A DNA stretch of 64,000 nt, from contig NZ_QLTT01000008.1 of assembly GCF_003269295.1 (NCBI RefSeq), positions 203,127 to 267,126 of the forward strand. Reading direction: 5' to 3'. Each line of letters opens with the position of its first letter. Within the stretch, counting starts at the first letter, position 1. A model generated the notes under the pieces. It did no database searches, was not told the origin of the DNA, and saw nothing but the letters and a program-made list of their open reading frames with translations. This DNA is from Lentzea atacamensis (GTDB taxonomy: Bacteria; Actinomycetota; Actinomycetes; Mycobacteriales; Pseudonocardiaceae). The position numbers and the translations under genes are program-made. Positions 26,501 through 34,796 of this stretch are shown one piece after another.

Positions 26501-27490
26501 CACGGCCGCGTGCACCGAGTCAGGGCCGGGGTCGGCGTGCCGGAACGGCGGTCCCGCGGTCAGCAGCAGGTCCCGTTCGGCCGAGTTGGACAGGCTCACG
26601 ACCCGGCCGACGACAGCGGACTTGCCGGTACCGGGCGAGCCGGTGACGACCCGCAGGCCGGGGACCCCCGACTTCACCCAGCCCACCACGCGGTCGACCT
26701 GGGCGGTGCGGCCGGTGAACCACGACCGGTTGTCCGCCGAGTCGCCACCACGAGCGGCCAGCAACAGGTGCTTCACGACGGTGTTCGCGGCGTAGAGGGG
26801 GTTCGGCAGCATCGGCTGAGCGGAGCCGTACTGCATGAAGCGCGGCCGTTGGACGTCGCTGTCCCACGCGTTCAGCAGCGCCGTCCCGACCGCGCCACCG
26901 TCGACCAACGCGGTGCGGTCGCTCCAGCGCCGTGCGTCCTCATCGGCCGTGGGGCCGGTACGCAGCAGCTTGCGCAGCTTGCCGCCGAACAGGCCGTCAC
27001 GGGCTGTCTCGATGCTCGAACACGACACCAGCACGCCCGCCCAGTGCACCTGGCCCGCGAGCAGTTCCTCCTGGACGGCCGCGATCGTGCGGACGGCCTC
27101 GTCGAGCTGGGCACCGGAATAGCAGGCGTCGACGATGATGAGCACCTGGTGCGCGCCCGAGGCGGCACACCACAGCGCGAACTCGTGCAGCATGATGCCG
27201 TCGACGGCGCCGTCGTTGTCCCTGGCGAGGAGCCGGAGGTTGCCCGCGACCGGGACGGCGTGCCCGCTCCACAACGCCACGAGCGCGCCACCGTCCTGCG
27301 GCTGCTGGCGCAACGCCTTCATGTGCGCGCGGATGTCGGCCTCTGCCGGGTCGGCCAGCGGTTCGCCCTCGTACCCCTTGAGCAGGGCGTGCAGTTCCCG
27401 CACGTCGCTCACGGCGTGCTGCAGCGGCTGCACCAGCTCGTAGGAGCCGACGCCGATGCCGACGAACCTGCCTCTGACCCTTTCCCGCAT
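23564..27490 (-). CDS. Caspase-like peptidase (C14) fused to STAND/NACHT-type NTPase and TPR repeats
   Basis: A 1308-residue protein of three parts. The caspase-like domain (about 5-220) keeps both catalytic residues: His77 in LWSGHAVP and Cys123 in IIVDACYSGAQ. The NTPase (about 255-560) has Walker A GSPGTGKS at 284-291 and Walker B VLVVDGLDEA at 379-388, plus a winged-helix-like tail. From about 680 to 1060 helical TPR-like repeats follow (for example PLEEAADHFRTLV; EALSTARDAVAAV; RLAEAARTTQQAADISGAL). The last 180 residues are helical and unassigned. This architecture belongs to bacterial STAND conflict proteins: repeats sense, the NTPase oligomerises, the protease acts. ATG at 27490. Neighbours are slipin upstream and lipase downstream. 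Confidence 0.88.
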   Translation of the reverse strand: MRERVRGRFVGIGVGSYELVQPLQHAVSDVRELHALLKGYEGEPLADPAEADIRAHMKALRQQPQDGGALVALWSGHAVPVAGNLRLLARDNDGAVDGIMLHEFALWCAASGAHQVLIIVDACYSGAQLDEAVRTIAAVQEELLAGQVHWAGVLVSCSSIETARDGLFGGKLRKLLRTGPTADEDARRWSDRTALVDGGAVGTALLNAWDSDVQRPRFMQYGSAQPMLPNPLYAANTVVKHLLLAARGGDSADNRSWFTGRTAQVDRVVGWVKSGVPGLRVVTGSPGTGKSAVVGRVVSLSNSAERDLLLTAGPPFRHADPGPDSVHAAVHARAMDADRVADLLSRQLVGAGLIPEPEGPRRGAAELVGVVSTLTTPPVLVVDGLDEARGESFSIATSLLTKLASCAVVIVSTRQAHRVAGGAPLLTELSPVEVLNLDEAGSETDVREYVLARLGPDAPQSTVDELAKLPFLTAWMITDQVLADARGQFNADLKLSLDAAFDRELAKVPSARALLTALTWSYGAGFPETEWIAVAKALSGTEFGRDEITAVLTELGRHVVQDGEEGTAVFKLTHQTFADHLRPPFAPSREAVFAPDAEKVACALIELYRQRIDAGVPPDVPGYLWKYAWRHCGHAGTRALDGLRELAMLNRMLLPDIALAATTAAGELTHWGRGDEAIPPLEEAADHFRTLVPTTRMYLADLAFVLNRLGQRFREAGRLQQAVAPAEEAVVRYRELVASTPTTAETLTHKRLAQRIAKTTTHGADNPTYAAHLSGALVDLSEVYAMLGRRHEALSTARDAVAAVDSDAPLARAMTCLAARCSETGRRYEAMQRSKQAVELYYALAQTNPVFLAHLVSALVELSRDHLTLGRLAEAARTTQQAADISGALGRHAAFRPQLADAALSLSVAYSMVSRRAEALDTARQAADLADGLRIHGLALHNLMRRQRDAGKPADALVTGLRAVEVCLLQEHSHRLSTLAAALFTLDTICAGLGQPEIVDETWERVTAHFTGPHLATLLMLRAAATSPGDPAAGRWLCQALTHVGQSRQAIHDVHDIARRHYDSGRPWPWDTTPDWLTVDRTLLKTARKWVFARSYVEERAVLVDHPELLSTDADVAITEVLYGTSLIEAQNIQSRRAAAQQQGVVHAYRPWLLASLADEFVDAAPARRRELLATRREELLDKEVLKNVRDNRPVHALLLLADEDSDVLDLVLDALENPDRTAEILRGLAAGASPQALSQAVTALEPHPLAALYKVVARARAGDVRLALPAAGQRLAWIHELTYLVPANLTLLTLIRKLAEGSQGAES

Positions 27491-27503
27491 GCGTCACAAC
27501 CCC

Positions 27504-27528
27504 CTGCCCGGACGTCGTTTCCCGGCAG
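27504..27528 (-). promoter_or_regulatory. Hairpin between the slipin and caspase genes
   Basis: CTGCCCGG 27504-27511 can pair with CCCGGCAG 27521-27528 at seven of eight positions. It lies in the 57-bp gap before the caspase ATG and could act as a partial terminator or attenuator that keeps the caspase gene below the slipin gene in expression. No T-tract is present. Confidence 0.35.
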
Positions 27529-27547
27529 CGGGCGTTACTCCGTTAAC

Positions 27548-28345
27548 TCACTCGGTCGAATCACGCTCCGTAGTCGGAGGTGACGGTAGTTCGACGTTGG
27601 TGTTCTTCTCCAGGAACCTCAGAAGCTCCACCGGGAACGGCAGCACGAGCGTCGAGTTCTTCTCCGCGGCCACCTCCACGATGGTCTGCAGGAGCCGCAG
27701 CTGCAGCGCGCCCGGCGTCGCCTCCATGGTTCCCGCCGCCTCGGAGAGCTTCTTGGACGCCTGCAGCTCGCCGTCCGCGGTGATGATGCGGGCGCGGCGT
27801 TCGCGTTCGGCCTCCGCCTGTCGCGACATCGAGCGCTTCATGCTCTCCGGCAGCGCCACGTCCTTGATCTCGACCCGGTCGATGTCGATGCCCCACTGCA
27901 GCGCGGGCGTGTCGATCATCAGCTCCAGGCCCTGGTTGAGGCGCTCGCGGTTGGACAGCAGGTCGTCCAGCTCGCTCTTGCCGATGATCGACCGCAGCGA
28001 CGTCTGTGCCACCTGCAGCATCGCGAACCGGTAGTCCTCGACGTTGATGATGGCCTTCGCCGGGTCCTGCACCTTGAAGTACACGACGGCGTCCACGCGC
28101 ACGGTGACGTTGTCGCGCGTGATGCCGTCCTGCGCCGGCACGGGCAGGGTGACGATCTGCATGTTGACCTTCCGCAGCGTGTCCACGCCCGGAACGATGA
28201 CCGTCAGCCCCGGCCCGCGCACGGCCTGCTGCAGCTTGCCGAACCGGAACACGAGGCCCTGTTCGAACTGTTTGATCACTCGGGCGCTCATCGCGAGACC
28301 GAGGCCCGCGAAGGCGACCACTCCGCCGAGGATTTCCACGACCAT
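27548..28345 (-). CDS. Slipin / stomatin family (SPFH domain) membrane protein
   Basis: 265 residues. An N-terminal hydrophobic hairpin (VVEILGGVVAFAGLGLAM) anchors the protein; an SPFH domain follows (VIKQFEQGLVFRFGKLQ; ITRDNVTVRVDAVVYFKV; LQVAQTSLRSIIGKSELDDLL), then a helical EA-rich part (RQAEAERERRARIITADGE) and a C-terminal oligomerisation region. Slipins organise membrane microdomains, often with an NfeD partner; no NfeD is present here. ATG at 28345 was chosen for the AAGGGCGGGG just upstream; a longer frame to 28396 is less likely. It lies 57 bp upstream of the caspase gene on the same strand and may tether that module to the membrane. Confidence 0.88.
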   Translation of the reverse strand: MVVEILGGVVAFAGLGLAMSARVIKQFEQGLVFRFGKLQQAVRGPGLTVIVPGVDTLRKVNMQIVTLPVPAQDGITRDNVTVRVDAVVYFKVQDPAKAIINVEDYRFAMLQVAQTSLRSIIGKSELDDLLSNRERLNQGLELMIDTPALQWGIDIDRVEIKDVALPESMKRSMSRQAEAERERRARIITADGELQASKKLSEAAGTMEATPGALQLRLLQTIVEVAAEKNSTLVLPFPVELLRFLEKNTNVELPSPPTTERDSTE

Positions 28346-28392
28346 GAGACCCCGCCCTTCACCGGCGAATTCCCTTGATCCCACGGTACCTC

Positions 28393-31300
28393 TCAATTGC
28401 AGCTCAGCACCGGGTTCGCCCAGTCCGCGTGGTCCCAGGCGTTGCCGTCACCCCCGTCTGCGATGCGGAACGTCAGCACCGTTGCTCCACTCGTGTCCAC
28501 GGTGAGCGGGAGCGCCGCGCTCTGCCCGGTCAGGGTGGGGCTCAGGTAGGCCCGCTGACCGTCTTTCAGGACCTCGAACTGGACGCTGCCGCTGCCGTTC
28601 GTCTCGTCGTCGACGCCGATCGTGGCGGTCAGCGTCGTGCACTTCCCGCCCGTGTAGACCTGGAACTCGGACTCGGCGTGCGCGCCGACGCCCCTGTCGA
28701 ACTTCGCTCCCCGGATGCTGATCGGGTTGCCGTCGCCACCGGCGTTCTCGCCGTTGCTGCGGTCGCGTTCGAGCGGGCCCCAGCCGTTGCGCTCGCCGAG
28801 GAACTCCAGCGCGGACACCGGGGCCTCTCCCTGCGGCGGGCGCGGCGTGGCGGTGAAGTCCTTCGTCAGGGTCGTGGTCGCCTTGCCCGTGCCGACCTCG
28901 ACGAACACCGGCCGCGTACCGGTTTCCCCGCCGTCACGCTCGATCGTCACCTTCGCGGAGCCGCCCGTGAGGTCGACGGTCCCGGGGGAGACCGACCAGT
29001 GTTCGGGCGCGGTCAGCCTGGCCGTGGTGGTTCCGGGGCACGGACTCGTGACGACCAGCTCGGCCTCCACCTGCTCACCCGGCTCCAGCGCGGTGTCGGT
29101 GGCTTTCAGCTCGACGGCGGGCGCGCAGTCGACCCTGTTGCCGAGCTTGCCCGTCGCTGCCTCCTGCGGCGTGAGCGGACGCAGCAGCACGGAGTACGCG
29201 TACTCGTTGCCCGCCTCTACCTGGTACTGCGGCAACGGCTCGTGGAACGTCTCGCTGACACCTGAGACGCGGTGGGCCGCGTGCAGGGTCGTCCAGCCGT
29301 CGTTCTTCTTGAGCGCGAACGGGTACGGCGCGCGGTCCAGGTCGTCGTACCGCGACACCCGCACGTCGAGGTCACCCGCGACGAGCAGGCCCGCGCGGCC
29401 GTCGGACAGCGTCGCCCAGCGCGTGTCCGCGTGGTTGCCGAAGTCCTGCGGCTTGTAGTAGTCGTTGAACTCACGGTCCACAGTGGACTGGTAGACGCCG
29501 ACCGGGTTGCCTGCCTTGCGGTCGTCGTAGTTCTCGCCGGGCCCGCGGCCGTACCAGGTGAACCTGCCGAAGCTGTCCGGCACCTTGAGCGTGAAGCCGA
29601 TGCCGGGCAGGTACGCCAGGTCGCGCATCCTGTCCTTCGCCGCGACCCGGTGGCCGACGTGGATCTCGCCGTCGCCGGTGATCCGGTAGGTGAAGGTCTG
29701 GCCGAACGACGCGTTCTGCACCGCCTGTGCGGTCGACTTGGCCGTGATGATGGTGTCGGGGCCGTTCTGCGTGACGGTGACGCTCGACGGCGTGGTCCTG
29801 AGCCGGTCGAGGCCGTTGTGGTACCAGGAGTTGTCCTCGCTCATGAACTCGTTGGACAGCGAGGCACGCCAGGCGTCCAGTTCCGGGCCGGTCCTCAGCA
29901 GTTCGGTGCCGCGCACGCGCATCGACGTGAGCGTGCCGGACCTCTTGCTGACGACGTAGCGGAAGTCCTTGCCGGACACCACGATCTCGGTGTCGTTCTG
30001 GGTGGTCGTGAGCTTGCCGCCGGAGCCGGGGGCGTGCAGGCCGGCGATCTGCGCGCCGCCCACCGGGAACTGGGCGATGCCGACGTCGTTCCCCCGCTTG
30101 TCGGTCGCGCGAACGGTCAGCCGGCGTTCGGTCTGCGCCTTGAAGTCCGGCAACGTGATCGTGCCCGGCTGGAGCCGGCCGCGGTGCTGGGCGATCGTGC
30201 GGCCGTTGTCCTGCACCTGCCAGCGCAGTTCGAGATCGTCGGTGCCGGTGAACTGGCGCTCGCTGGCGATGGTGAGTTTGTTGCCCTGGAAGGAGAAGCG
30301 GATGGGGAAGTGGACGGCCATCAGCTCGGTGGTCTCCGGCTGCGGCCTGCGGTCGGCCCACACCACGCCATCGACGCCGCCGGTGCCCGCGCCGTAGGAC
30401 TCCTTGCGGCCCCTGTCCTCCAGCTTCTCGAAGTCGAGTGCCAGGACGGCGGTCTTCTTCGGGTCCTGCGCGAGCTCGGCGTCGGTCAGGGCGCGGTGGT
30501 AGACGCGGACCTGGTCGATCACGCCGTGCGCCATGCGGGTCTGGACGTTCTCCTGCATGGTCTCGGCGTTGCGGCCGATGTTGACCGGCCAGTGCGACCA
30601 GTCGATGGTGCCGGTGTGGTTCGTGGTCGCGACCTCCTTGCCGTCGATCAGCAGCCGCAACCTGGTGCCGTCGAACGTGCCCGTGACGCGGTGCCAGTTG
30701 TCGTAGAAGTCGGCGGGAACCCGGGCCTCGACCGTGCGCCAGGTGCCGCTGTGGATGAAGAACTGCAGCGTGGTCCGGTTCGCCATCTTCAGCGCGTACT
30801 GGTGGTCGCCCTTCGAGATCACGGTGAAGTCACCGGTCCACGCGGCGGGCTTGACCTGGGCGTCGAGCGTGAGGCCGGTGCTGACCTCGTCGAGCCTGCG
30901 GTCGCGGTAGACCTCCACGAAGTCGTCGAGTCCGCTGAGCCGCAACGCTTTGCCGTGCGGTCCGTCCACCTGCGACGGTTTGCCGGACAGCCACGTCATG
31001 ATGCCGTTGGCGTCGTCGGGTGTGGTGTAGAGGGGCAGCGCGATGTTCTGCTCGGCCCAGTCCCAGATGAAGCCGCCCTGCACCTGCGGGTAGGCGCGCA
31101 CGACGTCCCAGAACTCCTTGAAGTTGCCGAGACTGTTGCCCATCGCGTGCGCGTACTCGCCCATGATGATCGGCTTGGTCGTCGTCCTCGCCTTGGCTTC
31201 GAGACTCGCGGGCGAGGGGTAGCGCGGGCCGGCGACGTCCGCGAACGGCGCGTCGCCGTCCGGCACGTTCGGCTGGTGGTAGAGCGGGCGGGTGTCGTTC

Positions 31301-32655
31301 TTCCGCGCGTACTCGGCCATCGTGTAGTGCGCCTTGCCGAGGCCCGCCTCGTTGCCGGTGTCCCACATGATCACGCTGGGGTGGTTCTTGTCGCGCTGAA
31401 TCATCGCGACGAACCGGTCCTGGAAAGCGTCCTGCCACTCCGGGCGCTCGGCGAGGCAGTTGTTCGGGCAGCCGTCGTGGTGGTGGGTCTCGACGTCGAC
31501 CTCGTCGGCGATCATCAGGCCGTTGCGGTCGGCCAGCTCGTAGAAGTACGGGTCGCTCGGGTAGTGCGACGTGCGGACCGCGTTGATGTTGAACCGCTTC
31601 ATCAGCTCGACGTCTTTTTCCTGGTCAGCGCGGGTGACGTAGCGGCTGCCGTGCGCCGACGTCTCGGCCCGGTTGGTGCCGCGGAACAGCACGCGCTTAC
31701 CGTTGATCTTGAGCTGCTTGTCGATGATTTCGATCTTGCGGAACCCGACGGGCTGCCTGCCGGTCTGGACGACCTTGCCTCCGTGCAGGAGCTCGATCCG
31801 GAGCTCGTAGACGTTCGGGGTCTCGTCGGTCCACTTCAGCGGGTTGCTCACCTTGCCGTCCTGCACGGGCACCTCGCGGCCCTGCGGGTCGAAGAGCCTG
31901 GTGCGGACGGTGTGGCCCTCCTGCGGGCCGCCGATCTTGACGTCGGCGGTGAGCGCGGCGTCGCGGTACCGGGCGTCCAGGTCGGTCTTGATCGTGACGT
32001 CCGCGAGGTAGGTCCTGGGCGTCGAGTAGAGCCAGACCTCGCGGAAGATGCCGGAGAACCGCCACTGGTCGAAGTCCTCCAGGTGGGAGCCGGAGCCCCA
32101 GCGGTGGACCTGGACCCGCAGCGTGTTGCGGCCGGCCTTCAGCCTGCTCGTGATGTCGAACTCGGCGGGCGTGTAGCCGCCCTGGTCGTAGCCGACGTAC
32201 GCGCCGTTGACCCAGACGAAGTATCCGCTGGTCACGCCCTCGAACCTCACGAGCGTGCGGTCCCAGTCCGCCGGCAGGCCGAAAGTCTTCTCGTAGACAC
32301 CGGTGGGGTTGACGTCGCGGGGGATCGCCGGCGGGTTGTCCGGGTACATCTCGGTGGGGATGTTGCGGAACATCGGATGGTCGAGGAAGTCGGTCTGCCA
32401 CGTGTGCGGCACCCGGACCGTGCGCCAGCCGTCCGGCGTCTCTCTGACGTCCTCGGGCTTGTCGAACATCCGGAGGCGCCACTCGCCGTTGAGGCTCAGG
32501 CGCCGTTCGGGCTTCAGGTCGGGGTGCGGAGGCTCCTGGTTCTCCCCTGTCATCCTCGGGTTCTCCAGGTACGCCAACGCGTCGAGCGGTTCGGCTTGCG
32601 CGGTTGCGGGGGAGAGTGAGAGCGCTACCACCGTGGCTACGACGACACGAAGCAT
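28393..32655 (-). CDS. Secreted GH2 beta-galactosidase-like glycosidase with nested LamG and C-terminal NPCBM domain
   Basis: A 1420-residue exported enzyme. Signal peptide MLRVVVATVVALSLSPATAQA starts at ATG 32655. Next are the GH2 sugar-binding domain (LNGEWRLRMF; WVNGAYVGYDQGGYTPAEFD), the Ig-like domain and the catalytic barrel. The acid/base is near Glu436 (WDTGNEAG) and the nucleophile near Glu500 (MGEYAHAMGN). After FIWDWAEQNI a LamG-type domain of about 200 residues is inserted (about 540-740); the barrel then resumes with VDGVVWADRRPQPE. A Bgal small-chain-like domain, a NEW3-like segment and a C-terminal NPCBM carbohydrate module (RGVGAHAESEFQVY; VQFEVLKDGQRAY) end it. The substrate is probably a plant or host beta-galactoside. 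Confidence 0.9.
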   Translation of the reverse strand: MLRVVVATVVALSLSPATAQAEPLDALAYLENPRMTGENQEPPHPDLKPERRLSLNGEWRLRMFDKPEDVRETPDGWRTVRVPHTWQTDFLDHPMFRNIPTEMYPDNPPAIPRDVNPTGVYEKTFGLPADWDRTLVRFEGVTSGYFVWVNGAYVGYDQGGYTPAEFDITSRLKAGRNTLRVQVHRWGSGSHLEDFDQWRFSGIFREVWLYSTPRTYLADVTIKTDLDARYRDAALTADVKIGGPQEGHTVRTRLFDPQGREVPVQDGKVSNPLKWTDETPNVYELRIELLHGGKVVQTGRQPVGFRKIEIIDKQLKINGKRVLFRGTNRAETSAHGSRYVTRADQEKDVELMKRFNINAVRTSHYPSDPYFYELADRNGLMIADEVDVETHHHDGCPNNCLAERPEWQDAFQDRFVAMIQRDKNHPSVIMWDTGNEAGLGKAHYTMAEYARKNDTRPLYHQPNVPDGDAPFADVAGPRYPSPASLEAKARTTTKPIIMGEYAHAMGNSLGNFKEFWDVVRAYPQVQGGFIWDWAEQNIALPLYTTPDDANGIMTWLSGKPSQVDGPHGKALRLSGLDDFVEVYRDRRLDEVSTGLTLDAQVKPAAWTGDFTVISKGDHQYALKMANRTTLQFFIHSGTWRTVEARVPADFYDNWHRVTGTFDGTRLRLLIDGKEVATTNHTGTIDWSHWPVNIGRNAETMQENVQTRMAHGVIDQVRVYHRALTDAELAQDPKKTAVLALDFEKLEDRGRKESYGAGTGGVDGVVWADRRPQPETTELMAVHFPIRFSFQGNKLTIASERQFTGTDDLELRWQVQDNGRTIAQHRGRLQPGTITLPDFKAQTERRLTVRATDKRGNDVGIAQFPVGGAQIAGLHAPGSGGKLTTTQNDTEIVVSGKDFRYVVSKRSGTLTSMRVRGTELLRTGPELDAWRASLSNEFMSEDNSWYHNGLDRLRTTPSSVTVTQNGPDTIITAKSTAQAVQNASFGQTFTYRITGDGEIHVGHRVAAKDRMRDLAYLPGIGFTLKVPDSFGRFTWYGRGPGENYDDRKAGNPVGVYQSTVDREFNDYYKPQDFGNHADTRWATLSDGRAGLLVAGDLDVRVSRYDDLDRAPYPFALKKNDGWTTLHAAHRVSGVSETFHEPLPQYQVEAGNEYAYSVLLRPLTPQEAATGKLGNRVDCAPAVELKATDTALEPGEQVEAELVVTSPCPGTTTARLTAPEHWSVSPGTVDLTGGSAKVTIERDGGETGTRPVFVEVGTGKATTTLTKDFTATPRPPQGEAPVSALEFLGERNGWGPLERDRSNGENAGGDGNPISIRGAKFDRGVGAHAESEFQVYTGGKCTTLTATIGVDDETNGSGSVQFEVLKDGQRAYLSPTLTGQSAALPLTVDTSGATVLTFRIADGGDGNAWDHADWANPVLSCN

Positions 32656-32789
32656 GCCCCTGGACGCTAGGGAGGTGATGACAACGTCGTCAACGAATGT
32701 CCGATCTTTCTGTCCGGGTCCGTTCGGGGTGGTCGTCCCAACAGCCGGAAAGTGCACTCCGTCCGGTGGCACGCGTTAGTGTCGGATGT

Positions 32790-34028
32790 ATGCAGACCTG
32801 GTCATCAATTCCTGTGCCGCGGGTTCCGGGGGACCCCCGCCCGCTGCGGCTGTTCGACACGGCTACGGGCGAAGTGCGCCCCACGGCGCCGGGAGACACC
32901 GCCAGGTTGTACGTCTGCGGCATCACGCCGTACGACGCGACGCACCTCGGCCACGCCGCCACCTATCTGGCCTTCGACCTCGTGCACCGCGTGTGGCTCG
33001 ACAACGGCCACAACGTGCACTACGTCCAGAACGTCACCGATGTCGACGACCCGCTCCTGGAACGCGCCGAGCGCGACCAGGACGACTGGGTCGTGCTCGC
33101 GATGCGCGAGACCGCCCTCTTCCGCGAGGACATGGAGGCCCTGCGCGTCCTGCCGCCCCAGGACTTCGTGGGCATCGTCGAGGCGATCCCCGAGATCGTC
33201 GAGGTCGTCGCCAAGCTCCTGGGTGACGGTGTCGCGTACCGCGCCGACGATGCCGAGTACCCGGACATCTACTACTCGCACGACGCCACGGGCCGCTTCG
33301 GCTACGAGTCGAACTACTCCTCCGAGGAGATGCTGCGCCTGTTCGCCGAGCGCGGCGGCGACCCGGACCGTCCCGGCAAGCGTCACCCGCTCGACGCGCT
33401 GCTGTGGCGGATGAAGCGTCCCGGCGAGCCGTCGTGGCCGTCCGAGCTCGGCGACGGCCGTCCCGGCTGGCACATCGAGTGCAGCGCCATCGCCCACAAC
33501 CGCCTCGGCATGGGCTTCGACGTGCAGGGCGGCGGCTCCGACCTGATCTTCCCGCACCACGAGTACTCGGCGGCGCACGCCGAGGCGCAGACCGGCCAGC
33601 ACCCGTTCGCGCGCCACTACGTGCACGCGGGCATGATCGGCCTCGACGGCGAGAAGATGTCGAAGTCGCGCGGCAACCTGGTCTTCGTCTCCAAGCTGCG
33701 CTCGCAGAAGGTCGACCCGAACGCGATCCGGCTCGCGCTCCTGGCGGGCCACTACCGCGCGGACCGCCCGTGGACCCGGTCGCTGCTGGACGACGCGCTG
33801 GAGCGGCTGGCGAAGTGGCGGCGCGCGGCCGGCCTGCCGTCCGGGCCGTCCGCCGCGGACACCGTCGCCCGGCTGCGTGACCACCTGGGCAACGACCTCG
33901 ACACGCCCAAGGCCCTCGTGGCGATCGACGCGTGGGCGGACGAGGCGCTGTCGCACGGCGGCTCGGACTCGCACGGTCCGTCGCAGATCCGCACCGCCGT
34001 GGACGCGCTCCTGGGCGTGGAGCTCTAA
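32790..34028 (+). CDS. mshC: Mycothiol cysteine ligase MshC
   Basis: 412 residues. It joins L-cysteine to glucosaminyl-inositol with ATP in mycothiol biosynthesis. It is a cysteinyl-tRNA synthetase relative: zinc cysteine in YVCGITPYD (Cys43), HIGH-type THLGHA at 51-56, YVQNVTDVDDPLLERA, WHIECSAIAHNRLG, and KMSKSRGN. The short C-terminus without tRNA-binding extension separates MshC from CysS. ATG 32790 matches the MQTWSSIPVPRVPG start of the family. Mycothiol is restricted to actinobacteria, so this gene supports the taxonomic assignment. The gene is divergent from the GH2 gene. Confidence 0.95.
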   Translation: MQTWSSIPVPRVPGDPRPLRLFDTATGEVRPTAPGDTARLYVCGITPYDATHLGHAATYLAFDLVHRVWLDNGHNVHYVQNVTDVDDPLLERAERDQDDWVVLAMRETALFREDMEALRVLPPQDFVGIVEAIPEIVEVVAKLLGDGVAYRADDAEYPDIYYSHDATGRFGYESNYSSEEMLRLFAERGGDPDRPGKRHPLDALLWRMKRPGEPSWPSELGDGRPGWHIECSAIAHNRLGMGFDVQGGGSDLIFPHHEYSAAHAEAQTGQHPFARHYVHAGMIGLDGEKMSKSRGNLVFVSKLRSQKVDPNAIRLALLAGHYRADRPWTRSLLDDALERLAKWRRAAGLPSGPSAADTVARLRDHLGNDLDTPKALVAIDAWADEALSHGGSDSHGPSQIRTAVDALLGVEL

Positions 34029-34037
34029 CCGGGGCAG

Positions 34038-34064
34038 ACCCGGCTCCGCTCATCGGAGCCGGGT
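34038..34064. terminator. Bidirectional terminator hairpin between mshC and the isopentenyltransferase
   Basis: ACCCGGCTCCG (34038-34048) pairs perfectly with CGGAGCCGGGT (34054-34064) around a 5-base loop. It sits between two convergent genes, ten bases after the mshC stop, and its right arm touches the isopentenyltransferase stop codon. Confidence 0.75.
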
Positions 34065-34735
34065 CACTCGTGGTTCCAGCCGAACAGCCGGGTGAACACC
34101 TCGTGCTGTTCGAGGCTGTGCTCGTGGTGCACCAGCGCGACGAGCTCGGCCAGCTCGGCCATCCCGGCGTCGTCGACACCGGGGAGGTCCTCGGGGTCGA
34201 CGCGGTGCTGCTCGCACCACCGCAGCACGGCCTCCGGCCCGTTCACCGACGCGACGAACGCGCGCTGCTCCCTGTGCTGCCAGGCCTTCGCGATCTCGTC
34301 GAGCATGCCGTCGGCGATCATCCGCGCGGCCCGTGTGCGCAACCGGTCGAGGTGCGCCCGTTCATCGGTGAGCGGCAGCACGGTTGACGTGAGCTGGAAC
34401 GGGAACCGCCCGCGGCAGTCGGCGAACCTGCGCAGCAACGAGATGGACCCGCCCTCCACCACCACGTGCTCGTGCGTGCGGCTCAGTGTCTCGACCTTCC
34501 GCAGCAGCGCCCACGCGGCCTCGTGCACCGGGTAGTCGCCGTCCGGCACGGCCCGGCGGGCCAGGTGCAGGCGGCCGGGCCCGTCGAGCCGGGCACTGGT
34601 GACCGGCAGGTCGAGATAGCACTGGATCCGGTCGGCCACGACGATCGGTGCATTGTTGTGCACATCGGCGATTTTCATTGCGACGTCCGATTTGCCCGCA
34701 CCGGTGGGACCGACGACGAGATGTACGCAATTCAT
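34064..34735 (-). CDS. ipt: Adenylate isopentenyltransferase (cytokinin biosynthesis, IPT/Tmr type)
   Basis: 223 residues. It resembles free-nucleotide isopentenyltransferases of the Agrobacterium Tmr/Rhodococcus FasD type rather than tRNA-modifying MiaA: P-loop GPTGAGKS at 9-16, catalytic aspartate in ADRIQCY (Asp35), RLDGPGRLHLARR, and the marker EGGSISLL at 94-101. The length is close to the bacterial cytokinin synthases (about 240), and shorter than MiaA (about 300). It transfers a dimethylallyl group from DMAPP to AMP (or ADP/ATP) to give isopentenyladenine nucleotide. It has a clear SD (AAAGGAG) before ATG 34735. The divergent LOG gene would convert the product to the free cytokinin base. 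Confidence 0.85.
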   Translation of the reverse strand: MNCVHLVVGPTGAGKSDVAMKIADVHNNAPIVVADRIQCYLDLPVTSARLDGPGRLHLARRAVPDGDYPVHEAAWALLRKVETLSRTHEHVVVEGGSISLLRRFADCRGRFPFQLTSTVLPLTDERAHLDRLRTRAARMIADGMLDEIAKAWQHREQRAFVASVNGPEAVLRWCEQHRVDPEDLPGVDDAGMAELAELVALVHHEHSLEQHEVFTRLFGWNHE

Positions 34736-34796
34736 TGCCCGCTCCTTTGTGGTGGATCTCCCTCCACTTTCACCCGCTGCCGCTGGAGCGCCGCGG

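Noticed and set aside
24449..27583. Plus-strand frame of over 1000 codons opposite the caspase-STAND gene
   Set aside because: No recognisable domain and a typical GC-rich antisense composition; the minus strand has catalytic and Walker motifs.
29272..32619. Plus-strand frame of over 1100 codons opposite the GH2 gene
   Set aside because: Antisense shadow of a well-supported glycosidase; low-complexity composition.
32656..32772. Upstream extension of the GH2 protein
   Set aside because: The extension lacks signal features; ATG 32655 begins a clean signal peptide.
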